A stretch of 64,000 nt of DNA from DAOSXA01 sp964526835 (GCA_964526835.1 CAZGMK010000001.1:154796-218795); one strand, 5' to 3'; counted from the first letter of the stretch, positions 16,157 to 25,070 are shown. Notes: a model not told the origin generated them from the sequence alone. Numbers and translations: made by a program.

Positions 16157-16925
16157 ACGATTCACTCTGTTTCCGGAAGGGTTCGGCGGCGGCGTTGAAG
16201 CTGCGGAACATTCGAATCAGCTCGTCCCGAGTCATGCCCTCCTTTTCGAACCATCGGGCCAGCGAGCCGGTGTTAGTAGTCGCGGCCGGGCCGAAGCAGC
16301 CGTAACAGCCCCTTGAGTATGAGGGACAGATCGCACCGCAGCCGGCCTGAGTTACCGGGCCGAGGCACGGAATACCGGAGGCAACCATGACGCAGACGTT
16401 TCCCCTCAATTTGCACTCCATGCAAAGGCTGTAACGCGGTATGTTGGGCCTTCGACCGTTCAGGAGGGCACTGACTACTTCGATCAACTGGTACTTGTTG
16501 ATGGGGCAACCGCGCAGTTCAAAATCGACGAAGACATGATCGGCGATCGGCGTCGACTTCCCCAGACTCTCCATGTACTCCGGGTGAGGGTAGACTATGG
16601 ACTTGTACTTGTCAACGTCGGCGAAGTTGCGGAGCGCCTGTATACCGCCGGCGGTCGCGCAGGCCCCAATCACAACCAGGCGTTTGGACATACGACGGAT
16701 CTTGTGTATTCGCTCAGCATCGTGCTGTGTCGTGATGGAACCCTCGACCAATGACAAGTCATAGGGACCCCTGACTACAGTCCGGCTGGCTTCGGGGAAA
16801 TTCGCGATCTGGATGGCTTCAGTCACCGCCAGCAACTCGTCTTCGCAGTCGAGAAGAGACAACTGGCAACCATCACACGAAGCGAACTTCCAGACGGCCA
16901 ACTTCGGTTTCTTCGCGGCCGCCAT
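16146..16925 (-). CDS. hydD: Group 3b [NiFe]-hydrogenase small subunit (delta, HydD-like)
   Basis: A 259-residue iron-sulfur subunit that passes electrons between the Ni-Fe site and the diaphorase part. The proximal cluster motif is FASCDGCQLSLLD; further conserved cysteines are in IGACATAGG, CMECKLRGNVC, IPCLGPVTQAGCGAICPSYSRGCYGC. It lacks a Tat signal peptide, as expected for a cytoplasmic group 3 enzyme. One base separates it from the gamma-subunit gene and it overlaps the large-subunit gene. Confidence 0.94.
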   Translation of the reverse strand: MAAAKKPKLAVWKFASCDGCQLSLLDCEDELLAVTEAIQIANFPEASRTVVRGPYDLSLVEGSITTQHDAERIHKIRRMSKRLVVIGACATAGGIQALRNFADVDKYKSIVYPHPEYMESLGKSTPIADHVFVDFELRGCPINKYQLIEVVSALLNGRRPNIPRYSLCMECKLRGNVCVMVASGIPCLGPVTQAGCGAICPSYSRGCYGCFGPAATTNTGSLARWFEKEGMTRDELIRMFRSFNAAAEPFRKQSESYEQ

Positions 16926-16926
16926 A

Positions 16927-17796
16927 TCACACCTCGTGCTGCATCAGCAATGGGCCGATCTGGTCATAACGGAACACCGGTCCGTCCTTGCACACGAACG
17001 ATCCGCCCAACTGGCAATGGCCGCAAAGGCCGATTCCACACTTCATGTTTCGCTCCATGGAGACATATACATCAGAGCCGTTCACGCCACGCTTCTCCAG
17101 CTCCAGGGCGGTGAATCGCAGCATTATCTCCGGCCCGCAGATCATCGCCAGGCAGTTCAGAGGATCAAACGGCGAACGGGGAATCAACTGGGTGACCACA
17201 CCGACATTCCCGCGCCAGGCGCCGGTTGCACGATCGACGGTCAGGTGAATTTCGAGGTCGAACCGGGAACGCCATTTCTCGAGTTCTCGCCAGTAGAGGA
17301 TGTCTTCGGGTGTTCGAGCGCCGTACAGCAAGACTACCTTACCGTATCGGTCGCGGTGGGCCAGAGCGTGGTAAAGGACAGGCCGCAGAGGAGCAAGACC
17401 GATCCCACCAGTGATCATGAGCAAATCCCGTCCATTGGCCTCGTCGACCGGCCAGGGCCGGCCGTAGGGGCCCCTGACCCCGAGCGCCTGGCCCGCTTTC
17501 AGGCGGCGCATGGCGCTGGTTACCTCACCTACTTCTCGCGTCGTGTGTACAAGCACCCCGGGGCGGCCGGGATTGCCGCTGATGGAGATCGGCACTTCTC
17601 CTACCCCGTACACATAGAGCATATTGAACTGTCCGGGCGCAAAGGACCAGGGATGCGGTCCCTTTGGCGGATCCAGTTCGCACGAGAAGGTATCGTGCGT
17701 CTCCTTGATGACCCGCCTGATCCTGCAAGGATGCGATTTCATCGCACCATCGCCGGCGCCGGAGGTCATCGGCTCAGCGGGTTGCCGTGTTGCCAT
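16927..17796 (-). CDS. hydG: Hydrogenase gamma subunit, FAD/NAD(P)-binding (HydG-like)
   Basis: A 289-residue ferredoxin-NADP reductase-type protein. FAD domain: FAPGQFNMLYVYGVGEVPISIS. NAD(P) domain: ITGGIGLAPLRPVLYH and LLYGARTPEDILY. A C-terminal [2Fe-2S] motif has four cysteines in CGIGLCGHCQLGG..VC. It exchanges electrons between NAD(P)H and the hydrogenase core. The GTG/ATG region near 17796 overlaps the cyclic-nucleotide-domain gene by 23 bp, showing tight operon packing; a later ATG at 17769 is also possible. Confidence 0.93.
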   Translation of the reverse strand: MATRQPAEPMTSGAGDGAMKSHPCRIRRVIKETHDTFSCELDPPKGPHPWSFAPGQFNMLYVYGVGEVPISISGNPGRPGVLVHTTREVGEVTSAMRRLKAGQALGVRGPYGRPWPVDEANGRDLLMITGGIGLAPLRPVLYHALAHRDRYGKVVLLYGARTPEDILYWRELEKWRSRFDLEIHLTVDRATGAWRGNVGVVTQLIPRSPFDPLNCLAMICGPEIMLRFTALELEKRGVNGSDVYVSMERNMKCGIGLCGHCQLGGSFVCKDGPVFRYDQIGPLLMQHEV

Positions 17797-18241
17797 AGAT
17801 GTCCATCAATTGCAGTCTAGTGGCTTCAAGACGCTCGGCGATAATCACGGAAAACCGCTTCATGATTTCATAGCCGAGGTCATGATCTGTTTCGCACTTC
17901 TCACGGAGGCACTTGCCATCCATAGCGATGGCGCGGGTTTGTTCACGGACCCGGGCATCGAAGTGCCAGCGGTAAGGCGGGACCAGCCACGACCAACCCA
18001 GGACCTCCCCCTCATGTCTGGTCCGAATTACCAACGGACCTTTGTTGGGCACGTGTGTCTCCACTTGCACCAAACCGTGGCGAATGAAGTAGAACCTGTC
18101 CGCCGGCTGGCCTTCGCGGATGATGAAGTCACCCGGTTGGAACACTACATTGGACGCGCACCCGGTTAGAAGCGCCAGTTGCTGGTCGGTCATGCCCTTG
18201 AGAAAGGGATGCTCACTCAGAATCCGGCCAAGATCTTCCAT
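17774..18241 (-). CDS. Cyclic-nucleotide-binding-domain protein in the hydrogenase operon
   Basis: A 155-residue single-domain protein of the cNMP-binding (CRP sensor) fold: PFLKGMTDQQLALLTGCA, then VVFQPGDFIIREGQPADRFYFIRHGLVQVE, the typical jelly roll, and a C-terminal helix. There is no helix-turn-helix, so it is not a DNA-binding CRP/FNR regulator by itself. The phosphate-binding cassette region reads GEVLGWSWLVPPYRWHFDARV, lacking the classic GE-(x)6-RSAT form, so the ligand may differ or be absent. ATG 18241 follows GAGGTAA 5 bp after the hydB stop. Placed between beta and gamma genes, it likely interacts with or regulates the hydrogenase. Confidence 0.85.
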   Translation of the reverse strand: MEDLGRILSEHPFLKGMTDQQLALLTGCASNVVFQPGDFIIREGQPADRFYFIRHGLVQVETHVPNKGPLVIRTRHEGEVLGWSWLVPPYRWHFDARVREQTRAIAMDGKCLREKCETDHDLGYEIMKRFSVIIAERLEATRLQLMDIYGNTATR

Positions 18242-18246
18242 GTAAG

Positions 18247-19359
18247 TTACCTCGATACTTTGGTTCGGAAACTCGCTGCCTCTTCCGTGATATCGATACC
18301 CACCGGGCACCACGTGATACAGCGTCCGCATCCGACACAGCCGAAGGTGTCGAATTGCTCCGGCCAATACGCCAGTTTATGCATCATCCACTGTCGATAG
18401 CGTGACATGACCGAGGTCCGGACGCTTCCACCGTGGATGTACGAGAAATCGGTGGTGTGACAAGAATCCAGTCTGGATAGCCGGGTTGCTGTCCGCCCGC
18501 TCAGGTCGGTCGAGTCTTCGGTAGTGCTGCAGAAACAGGTGGGACAAACCATGGTGCAATTGCCGCAACTGAGGCACCTTTTCGCGATCTCATCCCAGTG
18601 TCGGTCGTCGATAAGCTGAACGAGAAGCTCAGGTAGTCGATCGGTTTCCAACCGGCGTCCCATGGACGACTCAGCCCCGGCGATGGCTTCCTCCGCAGCC
18701 AATAACTGCTCGTCCGATGCGACGGGCGGATCGAGATCACCGAGCATTACCTCACCCCTCTTGGACCCAGACTCGATAAGCAAGGTTGGTTGATCCCCAT
18801 CGGTAATCTCGGTGATGGCAAGGTCAAACATATTCTTGGCTCGGGGACCGGTATGCATTGAGGCGCAGAAGCAAGTGTCCCCCGCACGGGTGCAGTTTAC
18901 TGCAATAATGAAGACCTGTTCACGCCGCCGGCTATAGGAGTTATCGACGTATGGTCCGCCCATAAAGACTTTGTCCAGAATAGCCAGGGCCGCCAATTCA
19001 CATGCGCGAACACCCAGGAAGGCACGCTTTGGAGGATCGGCAGCGGGCGTTGACGTCGTGAAGCCGGAGTCGCTTCGGTCGGCCAGGAGAAACTGGTGCT
19101 CCGGCGGAAGCAGAAATCTCTTCCATGATTGAGGACCCAGGGTATAGGCAAACAGCGAATTCGTCGATGCGGTGGCCAGGCGATAGCGGCCGCCACCCTG
19201 CGACTCCCGGTAGCCGACCGGAAGATCTGCTGTCGACTGGATCGGCTCGTAGACGATTGCGGAATCGCGGATTACCGGGCCGACCACCTCATAGCCGCGC
19301 TCCGAGAGGCTATCCAGAAGCCTCTGTAAATCCCCTAGCGATAGAACCGACGTGGGCAT
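18247..19359 (-). CDS. hydB: Hydrogenase beta subunit, iron-sulfur (HydB-like)
   Basis: A 370-residue protein with a large N-terminal part (FLGVRACELAALAILDKVF, VNCTRAGDTCFCASM) and two C-terminal 4Fe-4S motifs, CLSCGNCTMVCP and CVGCGRCITWCP. This is the beta subunit of sulfhydrogenase-type group 3b enzymes, related to anaerobic sulfite reductase subunit A, and may give polysulfide-reducing activity. First gene of the leftward operon hydB-cNMP-hydG-hydD-hydA-protease. No strong Shine-Dalgarno; a CRP-type palindrome sits 17 bp upstream of the ATG. Confidence 0.93.
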   Translation of the reverse strand: MPTSVLSLGDLQRLLDSLSERGYEVVGPVIRDSAIVYEPIQSTADLPVGYRESQGGGRYRLATASTNSLFAYTLGPQSWKRFLLPPEHQFLLADRSDSGFTTSTPAADPPKRAFLGVRACELAALAILDKVFMGGPYVDNSYSRRREQVFIIAVNCTRAGDTCFCASMHTGPRAKNMFDLAITEITDGDQPTLLIESGSKRGEVMLGDLDPPVASDEQLLAAEEAIAGAESSMGRRLETDRLPELLVQLIDDRHWDEIAKRCLSCGNCTMVCPTCFCSTTEDSTDLSGRTATRLSRLDSCHTTDFSYIHGGSVRTSVMSRYRQWMMHKLAYWPEQFDTFGCVGCGRCITWCPVGIDITEEAASFRTKVSR

Positions 19360-19376
19360 TGAGGAACTTTCTGAAT

Positions 19377-19396
19377 ATTGTGATTTTTTTCACAAT
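19377..19396. promoter_or_regulatory. CRP-type palindrome before the hydrogenase operon
   Basis: ATTGTGA-TTTTTT-TCACAAT is a perfect 7+7 dyad and contains the TGTGA-N6-TCACA pattern of CRP-family sites. Its centre lies only about 27 bp before the hydB ATG, so it probably sits in the 5' leader or at the start point, where binding would repress or modulate rather than activate as a class II site. It could also be a simple RNA hairpin. Confidence 0.55.
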
Positions 19397-19420
19397 CCCG
19401 TGTCTTTCTTCTTCGCGGGC

Positions 19421-19449
19421 AATCAATCCATTACCGCTCTCCTTGTCAA
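19421..19449 (-). promoter_or_regulatory. Weak candidate promoter of the hydrogenase operon
   Basis: Minus-strand TTGACA (19444-19449), 17-nt spacer, TTGATT (19421-19426). The -35 is perfect, the -10 poor, in keeping with a promoter that needs an activator. The CRP-type palindrome would lie at about +20 to +38. Confidence 0.35.
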
Positions 19450-19597
19450 GTCAAATCGCTGCGCGAACGGAAAAAATCAACATTGCTCCCTGGCACAGTC
19501 TCCCCTTCTCCCCTTCCTTTGGTATCCTCACAATCAGGCCAGCGCTACAGCATTATTGGCCCTGGCCGGCTGCTTCCGCCTTGCTCTACCTGCCGCC

Positions 19598-20425
19598 TCA
19601 ATCAGCCAGCAAACGTCGTTTCTGCAGGAGGATCAACAGCGGCAAGCCTATGACATAACAGGCGATCAATTGCCCCACTCCGACCATCTGAACGCTGAAC
19701 CAGTAACTCACTCCGATGATCGGGGCCAGATATATGGAGACTCCGAGTGCGTTCAGCAGAACGGGTGGCAACGGAGCCAGAAGCAGATTCGGGTTCAGGC
19801 CTATGAACCATATACGCGAGAAAAGCATCAGCGCGGCCAGGGCTCCTAGTGTCAGGGCCGACCCGGCGATCAGGAAGTGCACATTGCTGGTCTCTATCAG
19901 CAGCCAGACCGCTACTACCCCCGCGGCCAGATTAGTTGGTCGCATTATCCAGGCCAGTTGCCCGTCAGGTGAGGTCCTGCCGGCAGCCGAGCGGCGCTCA
20001 ATCAGGACGACAAAGGTAGCCGCTGCCAGCCAAATCAGCAGCCCTAGATACACGGTCAGGCGGAACTGGAGTCCGGTGAGAAGGTAAACGCCGCTGACCA
20101 ACATCAGCACAACCGGTATCGAGGCCATGGCGGCCTGGCCCGGCCACCGGGTAAGGTGGTAGGTTCCCCTCGTCAGGAAAGCGGCGGCTAGAGTAATCAG
20201 CGGACCGATGACTATATCGATCCAGCCCATGCCCCCGATGATGTTGGCCAACAGGCAGCCGACATAAAGGCCCGGTATCGCTGCTCGAGTTATGAACGGC
20301 AAGATAGTCAGCGCCTCGGCGATGCGAACCTGGTAGACGGCGAATGATATTGGAGCGAAGGCCAGGCTGAGCACGACGTACGCCGCCGCGATCATTCCTG
20401 CGATGGCAGTGTCACGGATCTTCAT
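19598..20425 (-). CDS. QueT-like transporter with a long internal insertion
   Basis: A 275-residue membrane protein. The N-terminal half VRIAEALTILPFITRAAIPGLYVGCLLANI..GWIDIVIGPLITLAAAFLTR and the C-terminal end GVGQLIACYVIGLPLLILLQKR match QueT-type S components of ECF transporters for queuosine precursors, which are only about 160 residues. About 100 extra residues with additional hydrophobic helices lie between the two halves. ATG 20425 is chosen because an open frame reaching to 20578 overlaps the upstream regulator and lacks family similarity. No ECF ATPase genes are nearby; a shared ECF module elsewhere would be needed. Confidence 0.72.
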   Translation of the reverse strand: MKIRDTAIAGMIAAAYVVLSLAFAPISFAVYQVRIAEALTILPFITRAAIPGLYVGCLLANIIGGMGWIDIVIGPLITLAAAFLTRGTYHLTRWPGQAAMASIPVVLMLVSGVYLLTGLQFRLTVYLGLLIWLAAATFVVLIERRSAAGRTSPDGQLAWIMRPTNLAAGVVAVWLLIETSNVHFLIAGSALTLGALAALMLFSRIWFIGLNPNLLLAPLPPVLLNALGVSIYLAPIIGVSYWFSVQMVGVGQLIACYVIGLPLLILLQKRRLLAD

Positions 20426-20465
20426 GGGGTCACCGTGGCCAATTAAGTCGCCTGGATCGGGGCGG

Positions 20466-21449
20466 TCAATCGTTTTCTGAGGTGCCATTCGGCAGGGTGT
20501 CAGCGTATGCTCCGGCCAGATAAGTGCCGATTGCGGCCAGTCTCTCGCGCAGACTATTCGGTTCGAGGACCAGGGCATCGGTTCCGAATCCGAGCAGCCA
20601 CCGCATAATCTCCTCGGTGCCCCGGACTGTCACGGTATAATTCACGGTGTCCTCGTCAATCGCCTCTATCTCTTCGTCAGGATGGTGGCATCCTGTTCGG
20701 ACGACCCTGGCGGCGCCTCCGGTGAGACGCGCCCTCACGAGCACCGGCTCGCCGCCATATACTTCCCAGCTGCCCTCGAAGTAGGTCATGGGATCGACAC
20801 CATCACGGCGGGCGAAGCTATCCGGCAGCAAGTGCAGTTCGACTACTCTGTCCAGACGAAAAGTACGCATGTCCTGACGAAGGCGGCACCAAGCCACGAA
20901 GTAGAAGGCTCGTCCACGAAATACGATGAAGTACGGTTCAACAATACGCTCGGTCTCCCCCGATTTAATGCCTGCATATCGAAGCTTTAGGCAGCGGCAC
21001 TTCTCAGCAGCCTGTTCTATAGTCTCGTGAAATCGGGCGCATTGCCGCTCCTCATGAGTAGTAACGATGTGCATGTGGGTCGTCTGCCGTGTGAATCGAC
21101 GCCTGTTGCGAACACTTTCGGAAACCATAGCCTCCAGCTTGGAGCGTAGGCGTTTCAGCGGCTCGCTGTATCGGCCGGACTGAGCCAGGGGCGATGATTC
21201 CAGGGTCAGTTTGAGAGCAGTGTACTCGTCATAGTCGAAGTTCAGTGGTGGAAGGAAGTTGTCCGAGGCCAGCTTGTAGCCGTTGTCGTAATAGATCGGG
21301 ATATTGGCTTCGGAGAGGGCGACAATATCGCGATAGATCGAGCGCTCGGTCACTCCGCACTCCTCGGCCAGGGCGGCGGCATTGAGGTTGCGCCGGGCGC
21401 GCAGAAGGTTGAGAATGTAAAGCAGACGATCGTATTTGGCCATCCCCAC
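20466..21449 (-). CDS. HTH-WYL transcriptional regulator
   Basis: A 327-residue regulator: N-terminal winged HTH (KYDRLLYILNLLRARRNLNAAALAEECGVTERSIYRDI), then a WYL ligand-sensing domain (CLKLRYAG..ERIVEPYFIVFRGRAFYFVAWC, FRLDRVVELHL) and a C-terminal WCX extension. WYL proteins sense nucleic acids or nucleotides and control defence, DNA repair or metabolism. A GGAGGG Shine-Dalgarno (complement of 21457-21462) lies 7 nt before a GTG at 21449 and 13 nt before an ATG at 21443, so the GTG is favoured. Upstream of, and in line with, the QueT-like gene (40 bp). Confidence 0.9.
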   Translation of the reverse strand: MGMAKYDRLLYILNLLRARRNLNAAALAEECGVTERSIYRDIVALSEANIPIYYDNGYKLASDNFLPPLNFDYDEYTALKLTLESSPLAQSGRYSEPLKRLRSKLEAMVSESVRNRRRFTRQTTHMHIVTTHEERQCARFHETIEQAAEKCRCLKLRYAGIKSGETERIVEPYFIVFRGRAFYFVAWCRLRQDMRTFRLDRVVELHLLPDSFARRDGVDPMTYFEGSWEVYGGEPVLVRARLTGGAARVVRTGCHHPDEEIEAIDEDTVNYTVTVRGTEEIMRWLLGFGTDALVLEPNSLRERLAAIGTYLAGAYADTLPNGTSEND

Positions 21450-21474
21450 GGGGATACCCTCCAGTTTTCCTCAT

Positions 21475-21503
21475 AATATAGCCGGTTTTGGAGTTCGGCG
21501 CAA
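21475..21503 (-). promoter_or_regulatory. Candidate promoter of the WYL regulator gene
   Basis: Minus-strand TTGCGC (21498-21503), 17-nt spacer, TATATT (21475-21480), about 25 bp before the GTG start. Confidence 0.5.
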
Positions 21504-21681
21504 TATGGGGAGTTCGCCACAGGTACGGCCGCGGGCCGCGGACCGGGCCCCATCGGACCTTTTCGGCGGATCCCTATCGCTTTGCCTCCCTTGATATTGA
21601 GCGCGCCCGGCGCGACGGCATAGCTATTGCGGCATGCCCACTTGAAACAGAGCCCTGAACCTGCAACCACAAGGGGGATGC

Positions 21682-23775
21682 ATGAAGAAGAGGAACAGAA
21701 GACAGAAGGACAAGGCAGCCGGTAGCAGTTTCTCCGGCAGCCTGCTCAAGATTGGGTCGCGCCTCCTGCTGGCGGTGGCGGTGGTGGTCATTGTGCTGAC
21801 CATCTCTCAGTGTTCGATTAGCGAGCCGCAAGCACCGACGTGGACCACCAATCTGACCATTCCGGTTATCAACCGGACATACAACATGGACGAGATCATT
21901 AACAAGATCGACCAGGACGAGATTTCAATGGACGCCGAGGGGAACATCGCCTATTCGGTCACGCAGGAACTGGATACGGTCTCGCTGGGCGAGGACAATC
22001 TGAAGACTTCGGACCTCAGCTACTCGGTAGCCGACAGTCTCGGTGCAGTGAGTATCGATCCACCATCCGTGGACCCGGATACCGTCTCCTTCCAGGACGT
22101 GACGGGGCTGTCGCCGTTCTTTTCGACCGGGCTGGTTCCGGACACAAGCTTCGAAGTAACCAACGCGCTGGACGAAATCTCGAACTTCACAACGGCAACT
22201 ATTGCGACCGGAACCGCCTTAGTGATAATCACGAATGACCTGGGTATAGCTCTGAATCAGTGCGACGTCTCAATCTACGATGTCTCCGGCGGCTCAGGGA
22301 CGCTGATCACCGGCGGTAGCTTCCCCTCGGCAATTGCCGCCGGCGGGACAGCCGATACCCTTTCGCTCGACCTGGCGGGATACACCCTGTCCAATCAACT
22401 CGAAGTGCGCGCCGACTGTCACACTCCGGGCGGAACAGTCGGCAATACGGCCGACCGGTACATCAGCACCGAACTCGCCTTCGAGGACAATCTCGAAGTC
22501 TCTTCCGCAATCGCCGAGGTTCCGCAAATGGCTGCCCTGACATTCTCACAGCAGGTTGGACTCGATTTGGAAACCGGCGAGAGTATCGATACGGCGGGGC
22601 TTTCGGCGGGTAATCTCAGCCTGACAGTTGTAAACGGTACCAACCTGGCCGCACTGTTGCAAATCGGAATTCCGGAACTCAAGTATGGAGGCGCGTCCTA
22701 CTGGTACCTCGATACGCTGTTGTACGGCGGCGACTCAGTTACGGTTCTCTCCGATCTCTCGGCATACGAGCTGGTCCCCAGCAGCGGCACGGTAAATATC
22801 GATGTGACGGCGCATGTACCCGGCTCGAATGGTGATAAGGTCCAGGTCACCCAGAACGATGCCTTTAGAGTTCAGGCCAGCCTAACCGATCTGTCCTTCG
22901 ACCGGGTCGTCGGCACATTCGCCAGCAGCGAAGCGTCGTTCGACGGTGTCCACGAAGAGATCGAGGTGCCACAGGGGTTCAGCGATGTAGGATTGAACAG
23001 CGCCGTATTGACGCTTGAAATCGACAACGCTGTCGACCTGCCCGGTTCGCTGGACATCACTCTCACCGGCAGCAATGGCCAGGTCCTGAACCTGACCGGC
23101 GACATTGAGGCCCGGGGTGCGAGTGAAGCCAGCCGCACATCCCTGAGCTATCCGGATGTGGCTGACTTCCTGAATCCCCTGCCGGACGCTATCGATGTGA
23201 CCGGCGCCATCAGCTTCGGGGACGGCGCCTACCAGGGCACGATCACCCGCGATGACTTCGTTGCGGCGCGAGTCAAGATCTATGCTCCGCTCGATCTCAA
23301 GATCGACAGCGCCGAGGTCAACGACATCGACTTGAGCAAGGAAGAGATTGACCAGGATGACATCGAGGCCATAACCGATCATGTGATGTCCGCAAGGTTC
23401 GACTATTCGATCACCAGTCACCTGCCCCTCGGTGCGTCGGCCCTGTTGCTCCTGTCCGGGGACTCGGCCTCGCTGTTCCTTGATGACCTGGCCACCGCTG
23501 TCCACAAGGTAGTTCAATTGGAAACGCTGCAGATTGATCCGGCCCCGGTCTCGCTGGCCACCGGGACAGGGATTGTGGATGAACCGGTTGTGAGCCAGGG
23601 CACTATCTCTTTGACCAATGACGATCTCCAGGTTCTCAAGACCGACACTCTCTATGTTCGAACGAAGCTGATCCTCACTTCCTCTGACAGTACCGGTGTC
23701 AAGCTGACGGAGAGCGACTACATCACGATCAACGGCCAGATGAATGTTGAATACACATTCGACGGCGAGTTTTAA
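21682..23775 (+). CDS. Large beta-rich envelope protein of unknown function
   Basis: A 697-residue protein with a basic N-terminus (MKKRNRRQKDK) followed by a hydrophobic segment (about residues 25-43) ending VLTISQC; the Cys could be a lipidation site, although Gln before it is unusual. The rest is Ser/Thr/Asp-rich with repeated beta-strand patterns such as LSLTVVNGTNLAALLQIGI and VLTLEIDNAVDLPGSLDITLTG, like stacked Ig- or LEA-type domains. No catalytic motif or family recognised. AAGGGGG lies upstream of the ATG. It is followed 11 bp later by an outer-membrane barrel gene, so the two probably act together at the surface. Confidence 0.75.
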   Translation: MKKRNRRQKDKAAGSSFSGSLLKIGSRLLLAVAVVVIVLTISQCSISEPQAPTWTTNLTIPVINRTYNMDEIINKIDQDEISMDAEGNIAYSVTQELDTVSLGEDNLKTSDLSYSVADSLGAVSIDPPSVDPDTVSFQDVTGLSPFFSTGLVPDTSFEVTNALDEISNFTTATIATGTALVIITNDLGIALNQCDVSIYDVSGGSGTLITGGSFPSAIAAGGTADTLSLDLAGYTLSNQLEVRADCHTPGGTVGNTADRYISTELAFEDNLEVSSAIAEVPQMAALTFSQQVGLDLETGESIDTAGLSAGNLSLTVVNGTNLAALLQIGIPELKYGGASYWYLDTLLYGGDSVTVLSDLSAYELVPSSGTVNIDVTAHVPGSNGDKVQVTQNDAFRVQASLTDLSFDRVVGTFASSEASFDGVHEEIEVPQGFSDVGLNSAVLTLEIDNAVDLPGSLDITLTGSNGQVLNLTGDIEARGASEASRTSLSYPDVADFLNPLPDAIDVTGAISFGDGAYQGTITRDDFVAARVKIYAPLDLKIDSAEVNDIDLSKEEIDQDDIEAITDHVMSARFDYSITSHLPLGASALLLLSGDSASLFLDDLATAVHKVVQLETLQIDPAPVSLATGTGIVDEPVVSQGTISLTNDDLQVLKTDTLYVRTKLILTSSDSTGVKLTESDYITINGQMNVEYTFDGEF

Positions 23776-23786
23776 GGAGGCAGGTA

Positions 23787-25070
23787 ATGAGACTTACCAA
23801 TAGACAGATACGATCCCGCGGCGGTAGATTCGTTCCCACAGGTCTGATAGTCCTGATTATACTGGCCCTGGCGACCAGCCTGGCAACAGCAGGCGGGCAG
23901 AGCTCAGCGCGCAGCATGGCAATGGGCGGCGCCTATCTGGGTCTGGCCAAGGGGGTTGATGCAGCTCGCTACAACCCGGCAAACCTGGGCCTGAGCGGCT
24001 ACAGCAGCAATAGCCTGGAACTGCTTGGCCTTGGTGTCAATATCAACAACAACGCACTCTCCCTGGGCGATTACAACAACTACACCGGCGCTGTTCTGAC
24101 CGAGTCCGACAAGGCGGACATCATGGGTAAGATTCCAGGCGACGGTCTGCGTGTTACGGCCGACGTGGAAGCGGCAGCCATGTCTCTGGCGCTGGGTTCG
24201 TGGGCCTTTTCGGTAACGGGCGTCGGCAGCGCCAATGTCAACCTGAGTAAGGACATTCTGGATCTGGTCCTCAATGGCAATCATCTGGGTGAGACCGTCT
24301 CTCTCGACGGCTCCTATTCCGATGCGATCAGCTACGTACAGACAAGCCTCAGCTACGGTCGAGAAATCTACCGTCTCGGGTCGCGCCAGGTGGCGGTGGG
24401 CGTCACGGCCAAGCATTTGACTGGCCTGGCCGTCGAGGAAGTGACCGAGCTAACCGGCGGAGTTACTACCCTGACCACCGGTTTCACTGGAGCCGGTCGG
24501 ATGGTTGCACGCACTGCTACCGGAGGCTCCGGCTATGGTCTCGACCTAGGGGCCAGCGTCAAACTGGACGAATCATACACGGCGGGACTCAGTTTCCGTA
24601 ATCTCTTCTCGAGTATCTCCTGGAGCGGCAGTCCGGAGGAGCACGGATATGTGTTCGACTTCGACGAGGGCGCCAGCGATATCCTGCAGGACGACTATGT
24701 GGTAAGTGAGGATTACACCAGGGCGATCGATGGCTTCTCGACCAGTCTGCCGACGGTCATGACTCTGGGCCTTGCCAACACTTCCGGCAAGCTGCTCTGG
24801 GCGGTTGACTGGCAGCAAGGCTTCCGCGAGGATGCCGGCGCTTCGTCCAAGCCTCGGTTGTGCGCCGGGATCGAGTGGCTCGGCCTGTCCGCACTGCCCT
24901 TGCGAGCCGGGTTCGCCACCGGGGGCAGCCGCGGAACACACATGGCTTTGGGCGGCGGCCTGCAGCTCGGCAGGTTCCACCTTGATCTGGCCGTCGAGAC
25001 AGGAACAACTCTGGTCCCGAACTCCGCCAGAGGATTAAATCTGGCCATGTCGACCGGCTTCGGCATCTAA
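23787..25070 (+). CDS. Outer-membrane barrel protein, PorV/FadL-like
   Basis: A 427-residue protein with a clear signal peptide (hydrophobic residues 17-33, cleavage near TAGGQ). Just after it comes SSARSMAMGGAYLGLAKGVDAARYNPANLGL, the start seen in PorV/DUF5723/UPF0164-type 14-strand barrels of FCB bacteria. Alternating strands continue to the end (LNLAMSTGFGI). PorV-like proteins may act as shuttles in type IX secretion or as general OM channels. AAGGAGG precedes the ATG. Second gene of the pair with 21682-23775. Confidence 0.75.
   Translation: MRLTNRQIRSRGGRFVPTGLIVLIILALATSLATAGGQSSARSMAMGGAYLGLAKGVDAARYNPANLGLSGYSSNSLELLGLGVNINNNALSLGDYNNYTGAVLTESDKADIMGKIPGDGLRVTADVEAAAMSLALGSWAFSVTGVGSANVNLSKDILDLVLNGNHLGETVSLDGSYSDAISYVQTSLSYGREIYRLGSRQVAVGVTAKHLTGLAVEEVTELTGGVTTLTTGFTGAGRMVARTATGGSGYGLDLGASVKLDESYTAGLSFRNLFSSISWSGSPEEHGYVFDFDEGASDILQDDYVVSEDYTRAIDGFSTSLPTVMTLGLANTSGKLLWAVDWQQGFREDAGASSKPRLCAGIEWLGLSALPLRAGFATGGSRGTHMALGGGLQLGRFHLDLAVETGTTLVPNSARGLNLAMSTGFGI

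Noticed and set aside
16813..17820. Rightward 335-codon frame across hydrogenase genes
   Set aside because: Shadow of hydD and hydG, both with cofactor motifs.
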